From assembly GCF_008831285.2 (NCBI RefSeq), contig NC_045146.1, positions 8,196,972 through 8,260,971 on the forward strand: a stretch of 64,000 nt of DNA. The letters run 5' to 3'. Positions 34,240 through 45,164 of the stretch are shown here, piece after piece; the first letter of the stretch is position 1; each line of letters starts with the position of its first letter. The notes under the pieces are model-generated. The model had not been told where the DNA came from and did no database searches. It saw only the letters and a program-made list of their open reading frames with translations. Source of the DNA: Nymphaea colorata. Taxonomy: Eukaryota; Streptophyta; Magnoliopsida; Nymphaeales; Nymphaeaceae. The position numbers and the translations under genes are program-made.

Positions 34240-35241
34240 TAGGCCTGGGCATTGGGCCAGGCCGCCGCCGGGCCTAGGCCAGGAAAAATCTGGCCCGGGC
34301 CGGGCCCAGGCCCGATAACCGTCTCGGGCCGGGCTCGGGCCCAATAGGGCGGCCCGGCGGCGGCCCGTTCGGCCCGACTCCCACCGTCGGGCAGTCGGGT
34401 GGGGCAGCCGACTGCGCTCGCTCCCCTCTCCCTCTCTGCAGCTCTGCTCCCTCTCCCTCCTGCGCTCGCTTCCCCTCTCCCTCTCCCTTCCCGTCTCCCT
34501 CTCCCTCTCTGCTCCCTCTCCCTTTTCCCTCTCCCTCTCCCTCTCCCTCTCCCTTTTCCCTCTCCCTCCATCCCAACCTGTCGCCCGTCGCTTCAACCCA
34601 CACGCCTCCGTCCGCCGCTGGCCCGCTCGCTCTCCTCCATCTCCACCTTCGTCTGCCTCCGTCCGCCGCTGGCCCGCTCGCTCTCCTCCATCTCCACCTT
34701 CGTCTGCCTCCGTCCGCCGCTGGCCCGCTTGCTCTCCTCCATCTCCACCTTCGTCTGCCTCCGTCCGCCGCTGGCCCGCTCGCTTCCCAACCTTTCGCCC
34801 GCCGCTTCAACCCACATGGCCTATCCCTCTCCCTTCCCGTCTCCCTCTCCCTCTCCCTCTGCTCCCTCTCTGCTCCCTCTCCCTTTTCCCTCTCCCTCCA
34901 GCCCAACCTATCGCCCGCCGTTTCAACCCACATGCCTCCGTCCGCCGCTGGTCCGCTCGCTCCCCTCCCTCTCCGCCTCCGTCCGCCGCTGGCCCGCTCG
35001 CTCCCCTCCCTCTCCGTCTCCGTCCGCCTCCCAGTCTCCCTCTCCTCCCTCTCCGCTCTGGTGCTCTCCCTCCTCCTTTCCCTCTCGGCTCCCCCTCCGC
35101 TCGTCTCCCCGACTCCCTCTTCGCGGCGGCCGGGCCGGGCCTAACTTTTGGTGGCCCGGCCCGGCAAGTTCATCGGGCCGGGCCCGGGCCCGAGCTTCAG
35201 GCCCGATGGGCCGGCCCGGCCCGGCCCGATGCCCAGGCCTA
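34240..35241. mobile_element. GC-rich 1.0 kb non-autonomous hAT-like element
   Basis: The left end TAGGCCTGGGCATTGGGCC and the reverse complement of the right end, TAGGCCTGGGCATCGGGCC, are near-identical inverted termini. Flanks GTTGTAGC (34,232-34,239) and GTTGTGGC (35,242-35,249) form an 8-bp duplication with one mismatch, the hAT signature. The ends consist of dense GGCCCGGGCC-type self-complementary sequence over roughly 130 bp each. The middle is a pyrimidine-rich (CTCCCT)n stretch with 51-bp tandem repeats. It stands out sharply in base composition from the AT-rich LTR around it. No transposase is encoded. Confidence 0.85.
34604..34800. repeat. 51-bp tandem repeats inside the GC-rich element
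   Basis: Units begin GCCTCCGTCCGCCGCTGGCC at 34,604, 34,655, 34,706 and 34,757 (the last one partial). Related shorter units recur at about 34,934-35,030. Because 51 is divisible by three, the repeats keep frames open on both strands. The long open frames here are products of composition and are not annotated as genes. Confidence 0.9.
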
Positions 35242-35384
35242 GTTGTGGCTAGCTCCAAGTTGGAGAGAAATGAAAAGAGGAAGAGGGAGAAAGAGAGAGC
35301 TCAAAAGAAACTCTAAGTCTTCAAGTGAGAATACACTAGGGTTTTTCTCAAGGGCCACTCTTGCCCAAGAGGGGGGAAGTGATA

Positions 35385-35395
35385 GGTATTTATAG
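35385..35395 (-). promoter_or_regulatory. solo LTR TATA box
   Basis: The minus strand reads CTATAAATACC, about 530 bp from the LTR start. The position relative to the U5 end matches that of the LTR at 6,850-9,816. Confidence 0.6.
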
Positions 35396-35559
35396 AGAAT
35401 TTTGGAGCTAAAACCCAAATTTGATTTTTTTTTAATTTCACCCCATTTTCATCGGAATTTTTCATAATTTTGAATTATTTTGAAAAAAAATGGTTTGAAA
35501 ATGGGTATGATTGGCCATTAGGCTTATAAATATATATATATTTTTTAATTGTGTTAGGC

Positions 35560-35843
35560 CTATGTCCACCCAAAAAGACTAAAATCGCCCTCTAAAAGGA
35601 GGTTTTTTTGTCAAAAGGAGTGATAAAAGGGTCTTGCCCACCAAAAAGACCAAAATCACCCTCTAAAAGGAGCTTCTTTATCAAAAGAAAGGGCAAATGG
35701 GTCTTGCCCACCAAAAAGATCAAAATCGCACTCTAAAATGAGGTTTTTTTGTCAAAAGGAAGGGAAAATGGGTCTTGCCCACCCAAAAGACCAAAACTGT
35801 CCTCTAAAAGGAGGTTTTTTGTGAAAATAAAGGGCAAATAAGT
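35560..35843. repeat. 70-71-bp tandem repeats in LTR U3
   Basis: Four adjacent units begin near 35,560, 35,631, 35,701 and 35,771. They share GTCTTGCCCACCAAAAAGA, AAAATCGCCCTCTAAAAGGA and GTCAAAAGGA. They lie 175-450 bp upstream of the TATA box, where enhancer-like repeats occur in many LTRs. The regulatory role is inference. Confidence 0.85.
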
Positions 35844-36179
35844 CTGAAATGCTTGATTTGGAATTGAACTTGGGTTTTGGATCTACGAATTAGATTTTGG
35901 GCTTGAAAAAATTTGGAGTGATTACAAATTCCTCTTGAAATTTTCTAAAAATCAGAAACAAACTCTTGCCAAGCTATATACAACTTAGAAAGATAAAATC
36001 CAGGAAGGCTACGAAAATCTGATTTTTGTTAGAATGTTCACATGTGGAGCTGATGATACTTGGAAAAGCTGCTTGCCTATAAGGACATGTTGACAAATTA
36101 CAGAAATTTAATTTAATTTTACAAAGTTGAGCTCGACAATAGTTTAGAAAGTGTATAAGTACCAAGAATGGGCTCAATG

Positions 36180-36663
36180 GCCTTCACAACTTAATTGAAT
36201 TCAAATTGAAAGGAATGAACTCAAACTGTATTAAGCTAGTATTGACTTATACATGATAAACATAATCTCAGCTCGGTTTCAACTCACTCTATCAGGTTGA
36301 GGTCAAATTCAGTTCAAACCCTAAAAACATGAGAGAGAAACAACTTTGAACTAAATTGAACTCAAACTGGGATGAATGAACTTAAACCGAAATGAATGAA
36401 ACTTAATTTTACGTGATAAATATGGTCTTAGCTCAGTTTTAGCTCATTTTATTGGGTTGAGCTCAAATTCAGCTCAAATCCATGAAAATAGGAGATAGAA
36501 AGCATTTGAAACTGAATTGAACTCAAACCGAGATGAATGAACTCAAACCAAACTAAATGAAACTTGATTTACACATGATAAACATGGTCATAGCTCGGTT
36601 TTAGCTCAACCTTTTGGGTTGAGATAAAATTCTGCTCAAACCCCTGAAAATAGGTGAGAGAAA
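36180..36663. repeat. ~161-bp tandem repeats, three copies
   Basis: Landmarks ACATGATAAACAT recur at 36,251, about 36,411 and 36,573, each followed by TAGCTCGGTTTTAGCTCA and a GGTTGAGCTCAAATTCAGCT block. The same three-copy array occurs at 55,000-55,490 in the second gypsy LTR region, so the array was part of the ancestral LTR. Confidence 0.85.
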
Positions 36664-36839
36664 TACCTAGTAGCAATCTGCAAGTTAGCATATGATTGAA
36701 AGTTGGGATGGGTGACACAAAATAAATGAAATTAAATTTTATCACCATTAAGGTAAATTATTGGCAAGATGAGAAAAGACAAAAAATGTATATATAGGAC
36801 AATGAGAATAACAAAATTCATGTACAATTACATATAATT

Positions 36840-37790
36840 GCTGCATAAGATGAGGAGATTCTCCACCAACAATAAAGAGATTTTGAGGACAATAGATATA
36901 GGGTTCCAACCAATCTTAGTTTGCTTCAAAGTTTGTTTAAGCGCAAAAGTGGTTTAAACAAATGTTTCTATCTGATCGTTGAATAACTTCAAGATTCTAT
37001 GAATTGGAGGAAGGAAAATTGGAGGAAGAAAAAGCAGTTGAGAATACAATAGAATCATGGTTTCAAGTTTTAAGATTGGTTTGTAGTGATGATCAACCCA
37101 AGATGAGTTATATATGTGAAGTAATGCATGAAGCAAAGGAAAAACAAAAAAAGATTCTGTGATCATAACGCGAAAAAATATCACTTTTATTGGGAAATAA
37201 CTAACATGAGATGAGAAGACGAACTCCATTATCCTTTTCGTGGTCCAAGATCTATTTTTGGCATCAAGGGGTTACACATAAACTAAAAGAATGTATCATG
37301 CACCTATTGCTACGCTCAAAAGGAAATTGATGCCACATTGCAAGTTTATTTTTATTTTATGTTATATTATTCATTATATCATAGTTTTATGTTCCTTTTC
37401 ATTAGATAAAAAAATTTCACACGTTCCTTATCAGATTTGATATTGGCTGTAAAAACTGGATAAAAAGAAATACCATGCCTCTTTAACTTTTTTAAGTTTT
37501 AGGCCTTTATTCTATAAGCATTCTTAAAACTTAAAGAGTTCATATTTAGTCAATGTAATGCTGGTCACTTAGTGATACCATTTTGTATTTTTCTTTTTGG
37601 TAATATGGTGGAGAGAATATGAAACCTGCTAATGATTAAAATACAAATTCTTTCTCAAACAAGTGTGTAAAGTGGATATGAAGAGCACATTTGATCAAAT
37701 TCATATGCAAAGGCTGTTTGGTTAAATTATTTGACTACTATACAAATTGTATTGAGCATTCTTGGTTTCTATGATGATAGTGCCCATGTG
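36840..37790 (+). pseudogene. hAT transposase C-terminal part (DUF659-type)
   Basis: Plus-strand translation gives LLHKMRRFSTNNKEILRTID, KLEEEKAVENTIESW, VLRLVCSDDQPKMSYICEVM and HEAKEKQKKIL. After several stops it gives a dimerisation relic: LKIQILSQTCVKSGYEEH, where families read ILSQTCSSSGCERNW. The LVDSDEKPAMGYIYEAMDRA pattern typical of DUF659 hAT transposases is clear. It is the same class as the minus-strand remnant at 25.1-27.96 kb. The N-terminal part is missing to the left, where gypsy LTR sequence ends. Confidence 0.8.
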
Positions 37791-37842
37791 TGACCACATA
37801 TATGAAACCCAACTTGTGAAGATACTACAAAAAAAAAACTAC

Positions 37843-38330
37843 TTTTACTGATGGGAAGAAAGCAAACCATCAGTAAAAAAATGATTTCATTGATGGCCTA
37901 TTGAGGTGGAAATAAAGAAGGTTTCTATCAATGCAAGAAAATGTCAAAAAAAAAATCATATCTACTTACAGTTGTAGATCTTGTGTTTGTAAAGATTAAA
38001 TATTTACTGACAGAGTGGGAACTCATCAGTAACAATTGTATCTAATATTGATGTTTGATGAAGGCCATCAATGTACTTGCTTCACTAACATTGGTAGCTG
38101 CCTGTCAGTAAAACATGAACGTCACTGACGGTTTTTGTCTTGCCACCAATATTTATGTGTTTATCACTGATGTCTTGCTTTCTTTGTCAGTAAGAATGTG
38201 CTTATAACTAACAGTCTGCTGCCCATCAGTGTCGGTTCGGTTTTACTAACGATTTCTGGTGCTCATTGATGCGTCCTTCTTTAGTGATGTCAGTGAATGT
38301 ATCCCTTGCTACCGGCAATGACAAGATCCA
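37843..38330. repeat. CACTA subterminal inverted motifs
   Basis: The motif TTACTGATGG and its complement CCATCAGTAA, with variants TGTCAGTAAA, CACTGACGG, ATCACTGATG and CCATCAGTGTCGG, occur at least ten times in both orientations. In En/Spm elements such motifs bind the TNPA protein. Here they mark the element end and overlap no coding sequence. Confidence 0.75.
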
Positions 38331-40630
38331 CCATCGACATGATGACCCCCATCGGCTACCCAACTCAACTATAAAGACTCAGCAATGAACCAACCCACCG
38401 TCAGCAATGAACCCATCTACACCAGGTAGTCCAAAGGGCAGACGTTCTCTGTCAGTTCAATCTCACGCCCAAGCAAGGTAAGCATAAGGAAAGGTGAAGG
38501 TTGAGGTGCTTAGTCTTTAAATTGGTCTCAAAAGTTTGCTAAATTCTTACTATCACATCTAGTATGTCTTACTGACTAGTGGCAAATGCAGTGTCAGTTC
38601 TATATTTCTTTTGTTTCAATCCACAGTCAGTATTTGAGCTGCACATGTACAAAGATCACTGACGAGTACCTTGTGCTTCAGCATATAGTTTCTTACGACT
38701 ATGATGAGTTTCTCAAAATTTAGTGGAATTTCTATTCATAGTGGTGTTTCTGCATTTGTTCTTGCATTTACTGTCAGAGTTGAGGCTTTCAAATCATGCT
38801 AATTTTTATTGAAGCTATTTATTTTGGTATGTTTGATCTTGTTCTTCTGCACTAATTTTCATGCTATGATTAAGTCGCTTAAATAGTCTTGTCTTTATTA
38901 ATAAAAACTTTAATAAAGACATCTACATTAAGGTTATCTGGTCATCTAGAAGGTTATTTAGTGATTAGACTGTGTTACTTATTGATTGCTGCAAGTCAAT
39001 TGAATTTTTTTTCTTTAAACGTAGTTAGTTAGAGTCCTAAGCCAATTTATTGGAGGTTAGGTTAAGGAATAATTTCATGATCAGAACATAGTTATAAATT
39101 GAATTTTCTTGATTCCTAGTGTAGATGTTTGTGTTGACGCTTGTGCCTTAAATAATTTTTGTCTTGGTTAATGACATTCATTTATTACCAAATTTGTCTG
39201 ATCTACACATTAGGCTCAATGAAATTTTAAGTGACAATGTTGCTTAGAAATTCAAGTGACAATGTTTTTGTCAAGAGCATTGACCTTTCAGATTAATTTT
39301 TGCAAATGAAATGCTTTCACTTAATTTTTGGTTGTTCTTTTCTGCTCTAAAGTTTGCATATCTGTTAATTGGTTGAACTTTTGTTTTGTCCATAAAGAGG
39401 ATTAGATGAGACTAATTAGAATTCAACTGTTTTAGAAATATAAACAAGGATTTCTTTTAATTGTATGTGAAATCCTGTTTTAGAACTACAGCTATTCGGC
39501 ATCATTTTATGGAGCTTTTTGATGCGTTTGAGTGGAAAATTTCCCTAGAAGCTAGATTGCTTGTCTACAACTAGTATTGGTACCAAATCTCAAAAATTTG
39601 AAGCAATTGTGAGTTTATGGTAATTCCACTTCAATATTCACCATGATCACCAGCCAGTCCTTCGATCAGCCCCATCATGATCAATTTTATAGTTTTTTAC
39701 TTGGTTTGACTCCTCTAGCTTGGGTCTCCAATTACAGTGAGGTGTATCAGTGCCTCTCCCCTTTAAGATATCTTGTTGTGTGGTTTTTTATCTCTATCTA
39801 GTTTCCTTAGCTTCTTGGTTGTGAAATAAAGCACTACATCTGACAGACTGACGTCTCGCTATTTGCCACAAGTCTTTTAAGATAGTGTAAATTGGCCAAC
39901 CATGTTTCACCTTTCTTGTATGGTAGGATGACATATTCTTCCTGCTTATTTGGACATGTCATATTTAATAATTGACATACTTTATAATTGAATGCACCTA
40001 ATATAAAGACTTAAAGCACACTAAATAGTGCTTTGACAAGCAATAAAAAACAAGTAGGAGAAAACAATTATTGATATTTTGTAATTTTATCAATATATGT
40101 TCCTTCAACACTTCTGCACTACTGTACCATCAAAATTAAAGCATCATTAAGGTGAATTTTTCTCTATTACTATCACACAAGTAGGTCCAACTTGGTTGTT
40201 ACTGAATATAGTGATTTATGTTCAACTGCACGATTTTTCTTTCTATCTCTTCGCTTGTGGCAATCTAAAAGAAAAATGACCAAACATTGTTAGCTGAAAA
40301 CATTGACAATTGATAGTGTAAAGAAGACAAGTAAATTTAGATCTTCTATACCATAATTATTTGAAGCAACAAAATCTTATTAACCTCTTCAAAAATTAGA
40401 TTTATGGGTAGGATATCATGAAAGGAGTATGTTCATTATATATACATATATGTAGAGAGAGAGAGAGAGAGAAGCAGTATGTTACATGATCTAGGTTCAA
40501 GAAGAGGATAAATATGAACATCATGCAAGTGTAACTCTAATGGACTTCATTTTTAACACTTGCTTATATAAGGGAGAGAGAGAGAAGATCACATTTGATT
40601 AACCACTTGCATATTACTTAACTTTTTCTG
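38331..40630. other. CACTA internal region without readable coding
   Basis: AT-rich sequence with no protein similarity. A (GA)n tract lies at about 40,454-40,472. By position this would be the leader or first intron region of a CACTA element. Confidence 0.4.
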
Positions 40631-40635
40631 CATTT

Positions 40636-42112
40636 GTGTTTGAATATTTAGACCAAAGCTCTTATAATATAGAAGATCGAAGTTGGATCGTGAAGAGAAG
40701 AGATATTGTAGAATATTTGAATAGCATAGACAATTTTTTTGATTTGGTAAGTGCTAATAATGCCATTATCAATGGGAGAATAAGATGTCCATGCGTGAAG
40801 TGCAACAATTTTAGGTCTCAAAAGGTACTTGATGCATGAGATCATATTGTCTGTTATGGATTCATTCAGCCATATGTTTGGTGGCATATGAAGCGAAATC
40901 TGTTTAGCCTCCTATGCTGGAAGTTAAGCAATGAATAGACGTGCAATTTGAAAACATGCATAGAATGCTAGACATTGCTTTCACATGCATGAAGATGCAC
41001 CAGCTTCAGCTTGGCCTATAAACCATATTATTGAAGAAGAGGAAGGCAATGACATGTATGAAAGATCAAGTAAAGATGTAGAGGAAGAACTTTATCTAGG
41101 CTGTAATAGACATACAAAAATGAGTTTTTTAGTCTGCTTGTTCCATATCAAGATTCTATGTGGGTGGAGCAACAAGAATTTTAGTATCTTACTTTATCTA
41201 TTACATGAAGTTTTCCCTATGGAGTGCAGTTACCAAAAACGTGTAGTGACCATAAAGATCATCACAAACTTAGGGATTTATAATGAAAGGATACACGTGT
41301 TTGAATGACTACATGTTATATAGAAACAAATCCACATCAAAAGATACATGCGATAAATGTGGTGTGTCATGACAGAAAAATATTAACAATCAATCTATGC
41401 CGAACAAAGGAAAGAAGACACCAATCAAGACTTTATTGAAGAGAATGTTCTTAATCTCCATTTTTATGCAATAGATGACAAGGCATTTTGATACCAGTGC
41501 TACAGATGAAGTGAAGAGATATCCAACAAATGGCTTGGCATGGAAGTGTTTTAATGAAATAAACTCAGATTTTGTAGCAACTGCTAGAAATAAACAACTT
41601 GGTTTAGCAAGTGATAGGTTTAATCTATTTGAAACTATGTCCTCAACCTATAGTATCTAGCGTGTTATATTGGTCATTTACAATCTCCCACCATGGATGT
41701 GTGAGGCCTGGATGAACTACTCTCAATACACCTAACATGGATGTTTGTTTGGAACCACATGTAGATGAATTATTAACACTATGGAATGGCAAGATACATA
41801 AATTTGATACTTATAAAAGGAAATACTTTCAGCTGTGTTTGATTTGAAGTAGACTATACATGACTTTGAAGGATATGCTCATCTATCGGGATAGAGTACT
41901 AAAGGCAAGCTTGCTTGTCCAATATTTTACGTACACTATGATTGCAAATTAAAACATAAAAAAAAATGTGTTACATCGACATCGTCATTGGTTGCTTTTG
42001 AGTCATAGATACAGAAAAAATCACCATTAATATGATGGTACTGCAGAAATGGAACCAGCTCCAGCAGTCCTGTTTGAAAGCAAATTACTAACAAATGAAC
42101 AAATGATGTAAT
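40636..42112 (+). pseudogene. CACTA TNP2-type transposase remnant
   Basis: It opens with a Transpos_assoc-like domain: EDRSWIVKRRDIVEYLN, INGRIRCPCVKCNNF and, after a stop, DHIVCYGFIQPYVWW. The TNP2 region follows: EEELYLGCNRHTKMSFLVCL, HIKILCGWSNKNFSILLYLL, HEVFPMEC. Later come RYPTNGLAWKCFNEINSDF, NKQLGLASDRFNLFETMSS, SHHGCV, DVCLEPHVDELLTLW and a LSTKGKLACP-like segment. The order matches TNP2 transposases, which cut CACTA element ends. Stops and frameshifts occur roughly every 100-300 bp. The C-terminal half is lost. Confidence 0.85.
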
Positions 42113-45100
42113 GTGATGATTCATTTAAGCAATTATAGACATTCCAAAAAATTGATTTGAATAAAATGACCATTTGGGGATTTTAGACAACCCTAAAACA
42201 CAAAAAAACAACTTGGAATATCTAGACACCCTAAATGTGACCCAAATTATGAACTTGAAAAAGACACTAGAATCTCGACTAGCGAACAACATGTGATGCA
42301 CATGCATATGAACCTAAGTTTAGGACGTAATTGATTTTTGAAAACCAAAAGGACCCTCTAAATGTCGGCCATAACATGTATAAAGTGCCATATCATTATT
42401 AGGCCATGATATATTACAGATATCTACATGTTGCATGCAATTGAGAAAACTAATTTGGAATATGGAAATAGATTTAGAAATTGGAGATGGAATTATGATT
42501 GAAACTTGATTTTGGAGGAAATTGAACATTGGACTTGGAAATCAGTTTTGAAACATGAGCCCTAAAATTTGAAATATGAGTTTAGTAATCAAGTTAGAAG
42601 ATAACATTTTAAATCAAGTAAGAAGCTTAAAATTTGAAAACAAAGTTGAAAAACTTACTTAGAACAAGTTGGAACACATGATCCTAGTTTGCAATTGCTT
42701 TGTAAAAGATACCGAGGCATTCAATCTTATCCAGATAAGAAAATTTATCTTACAACCCAGATAGTGTTGAACCCACATCTATTTCTAAGAAAGAGGTGTG
42801 CATATGTGGTGATGTTCGTGTAAACCAACAAGTGAACAAATGAAAAATCAAGTGTATGCATGCATGACAAACCATTTGCACAATTAACATGCAAAAACAA
42901 ATTGCATGCAATGCAAAACTATTCTAGAACATCACATAGTAGTAAAAATAAGGAATACTGTAAAAGGGATGTTAAAAGGGGCGTTGTACGCGCTGCGGTG
43001 ACATAGTAATATCACCAAGAGACATCCTGACATGTACAGCTCATTTTCTTCAGTGAATCCTAAAATGTATATGAATGTAGGATCCTAAGTGAACTATGAT
43101 GTTTAAATGTAAGGTCATAACATAGCATGTTAAAATCATGGTTTTCAAGCAAAACAACAAAGAAAACCTTAGGACATGTGAAGCGAACTTAGGCAAGTGC
43201 TATGAAATCCTAAAATGCGCACAAATTTGCTACCTAGTATGAACAAGACTCAATTTCATAAACTTGTTATGAAATTTATTTAAGAAGGAACATAACATAA
43301 CATGTTAAGGGATGTGGCTAGATGGACTACCAAACGACAAATAATGATGTGGAGCACGACTACTCTAGTGCTATAGTGTAAAGAATTAGCCTAAAACATT
43401 AACAACAAGGAAAAACATGCATTACCCTACCTACTTGATATGAAAACATAATATAGTATGCATCATTTAAAGAACACGACCTATGATTAAAACCAAATGG
43501 ACCTAACAGGCCATGAAACATAATCATAGCATGTTAGATGCCTAAAAAAAGGTGAACTAGATGTGTTAGGATCCATACTATGTCCAATTTAAGAATTGTG
43601 TGTTCAATCAAGAAGTAGGAACTTGAATTTCTGCAAAACCATAAAATAGAAAATTTGGCTGGGCAGTCCACTTTGGATGAGTGAAGGACATGACACATGA
43701 CATAAGTTTTAGCTGAAATTTGTTATGGAGGCTTCCAACAGAAGGTAAAAATTGGATTGTGTGTTGGTTTACAAAATTAGGTTAGACGTGGTGGGAAACA
43801 TAGGACAAGAAACACAAGATTGTACAAAATAGAACATAGCAGGTTGGTAAAACACCTTATTTTGATAAAATGAAAGCTACATCAAAACATCTCAATTTGA
43901 CTTACAATTTGGTAGGTATACTCCATGCAAAAAGGAGAAACAGACCCACTTGATAGATTTAAAAAGCAAGGTCAGAATGAAAAGTCAATGCATGCCGAAC
44001 ATAGAGCAGAAATATGATTACTACAGAAATAGCAAAAAAACCTGAGTTCAATCGGCTTACTTCAAGATGAAATTTAGTTATGCAAACAGACATCTTTTGT
44101 ATTAAAATACTGTGCATATAATTCAGCATAATAAAAAACAAGCCTCAATTTAAAACATAAGAAAACTATACTTGAGCAGAAAATTACAACATGAGAAACT
44201 TGACGAAAACTTTGTCTTAAATGGAAATTGCAGAAATTTCTAACAGAAACTGTTCTGACTTTTCCAACTCAACAACCTATCAAATCAACTTGGATGGGGC
44301 TGAAAATTGGTGTAGACAAATTAGATACACATAGAAAACCTACTGCTTTTTATGGATTGAAAATCTGAATAACATAACTTGGCATATTGAATTCCAAAGT
44401 GGGTAGATTTTCAGGACCAATTTTCTGCAGTCTAAAAATTGCAAAAATCAAATTCTATGAAATCATGTAAACAATGGACCATAAAAAATTAGATTTTAAT
44501 GAAATTTCTTGGGAACTAACTAGACACAAGGAGTAACCAATGGCTTTATGGTTCGCCAATACGACTCACACATAAGATATAGTTATCCAAAGTCCAATGA
44601 AAATCTAGATTTTTCAAAAAACAGATTTTTGCTTGAACTAAAGAATCAATATCTCTAAAATGTGGATCACATTGTGAATCATTGGACTCCAAGACAAATA
44701 CTTGTAAATCATGAATCCTAACGCACATAGTGCTATCATTTATCAAAACAACAAAAATAGCTCCTGAATGCATGCTAAGGAATTGAAACAAAAAAAATAG
44801 AATAACTAGTTACAAACATGACACATGAAGATGTTTTGGCTGTAATATAAAAAGAACAAGAAAGATGAAAAATGATGACTAGAGAAAGAGATAAATAAAG
44901 ATAAAGATGGACAACATACCTCTTTGACTAGCTTCTTGTTTCTTTTTTCTTCTCCTTCTTCCTTTGTTCTTCTTCTTCTCCCTTTCTCCTCCTTCCAGGA
45001 TGTCCCGGGTAACTCCTCTTCTTTGAAAAACCTAAAAATTGACTAAGTTAAAAAATAAATATACAAAGAAAAAATGAAAAAGTCTAAGAAAGGAGAGAGA

Positions 45101-45154
45101 GACGTACTTGAAATTGGTTAAGTCAAAGAATGAGGAGCTCTGTATATTTGACAT

Positions 45155-45164
45155 CTATTTATAA
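45155..45164 (-). promoter_or_regulatory. possible LTR TATA box
   Basis: The minus strand reads TTATAAATAG, about 1.62 kb into the LTR. A purine-rich transcribed leader (plus-strand CTTCTTCTCC-type runs near 44,940-44,990) follows in the minus direction. Confidence 0.45.

Larger units (their letters stand above)
32424..35926 (-). mobile_element. 3.5 kb gypsy solo LTR
   Basis: Bounded by exact 5-bp duplications AATTC at 32,419-32,423 and 35,927-35,931. Reading the minus strand it begins TGTAATCACTCC and ends GGGATACAAATA, the decayed form of the U5 end GGGGTGCGAACA. The differences are all transitions, including the terminal CA to TA. No internal domain or second LTR is attached, so this is the product of LTR-LTR recombination. 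A TATA box lies at 35,385-35,395. U3 is about 540 bp and R-U5 about 2.95 kb, including the later insertion of 34,240-35,241. Confidence 0.85.
30788..36770 (-). mobile_element. gypsy LTR-derived block (minus), with nested solo LTR
   Basis: The left edge reads TGTTTATACTCACCTCC, a diverged form of the U5 end seen at 6,850. About 60-100 bp inside lies the same type of block (GACTGTTCCTAGTGCCTTTA) found near other U5 ends in this window. The body 30,960-32,418 matches 51,640-52,400 and 53,940-54,770 in order. The part 35,932-36,770 matches 54,780-55,600. The two halves are separated by the solo LTR 32,424-35,926. The right edge was not defined. Confidence 0.65.
37823..42112 (+). mobile_element. 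CACTA (En/Spm) element, 5' end to mid-transposase
   Basis: The element starts with TACTACAAAAAAAAA, a one-base variant of the CACTACAA terminus. A subterminal region with clustered, inverted copies of a short motif follows, then about 2.3 kb without recognisable coding, then the TNP2 transposase remnant. The transposase fades at about 42,112. Gypsy LTR sequence appears to follow, so the 3' half and 3' terminus are absent from view. The 3-bp target duplication cannot be tested without the other end. Confidence 0.7.

Noticed and set aside
34274-35316. Open frames of 219 and 305 codons on opposite strands in the GC-rich island
   Set aside because: They are low-complexity (Ser/Pro/Leu on one strand, Arg/Glu/Gly on the other) and driven by GC/CT-rich tandem repeats of length divisible by three inside a transposable element. 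They have no domain and no start context.
35560-35843. CRISPR-like array
   Set aside because: Units are contiguous 70-71-bp tandem repeats with no distinct repeat-spacer pattern, inside a plant LTR.
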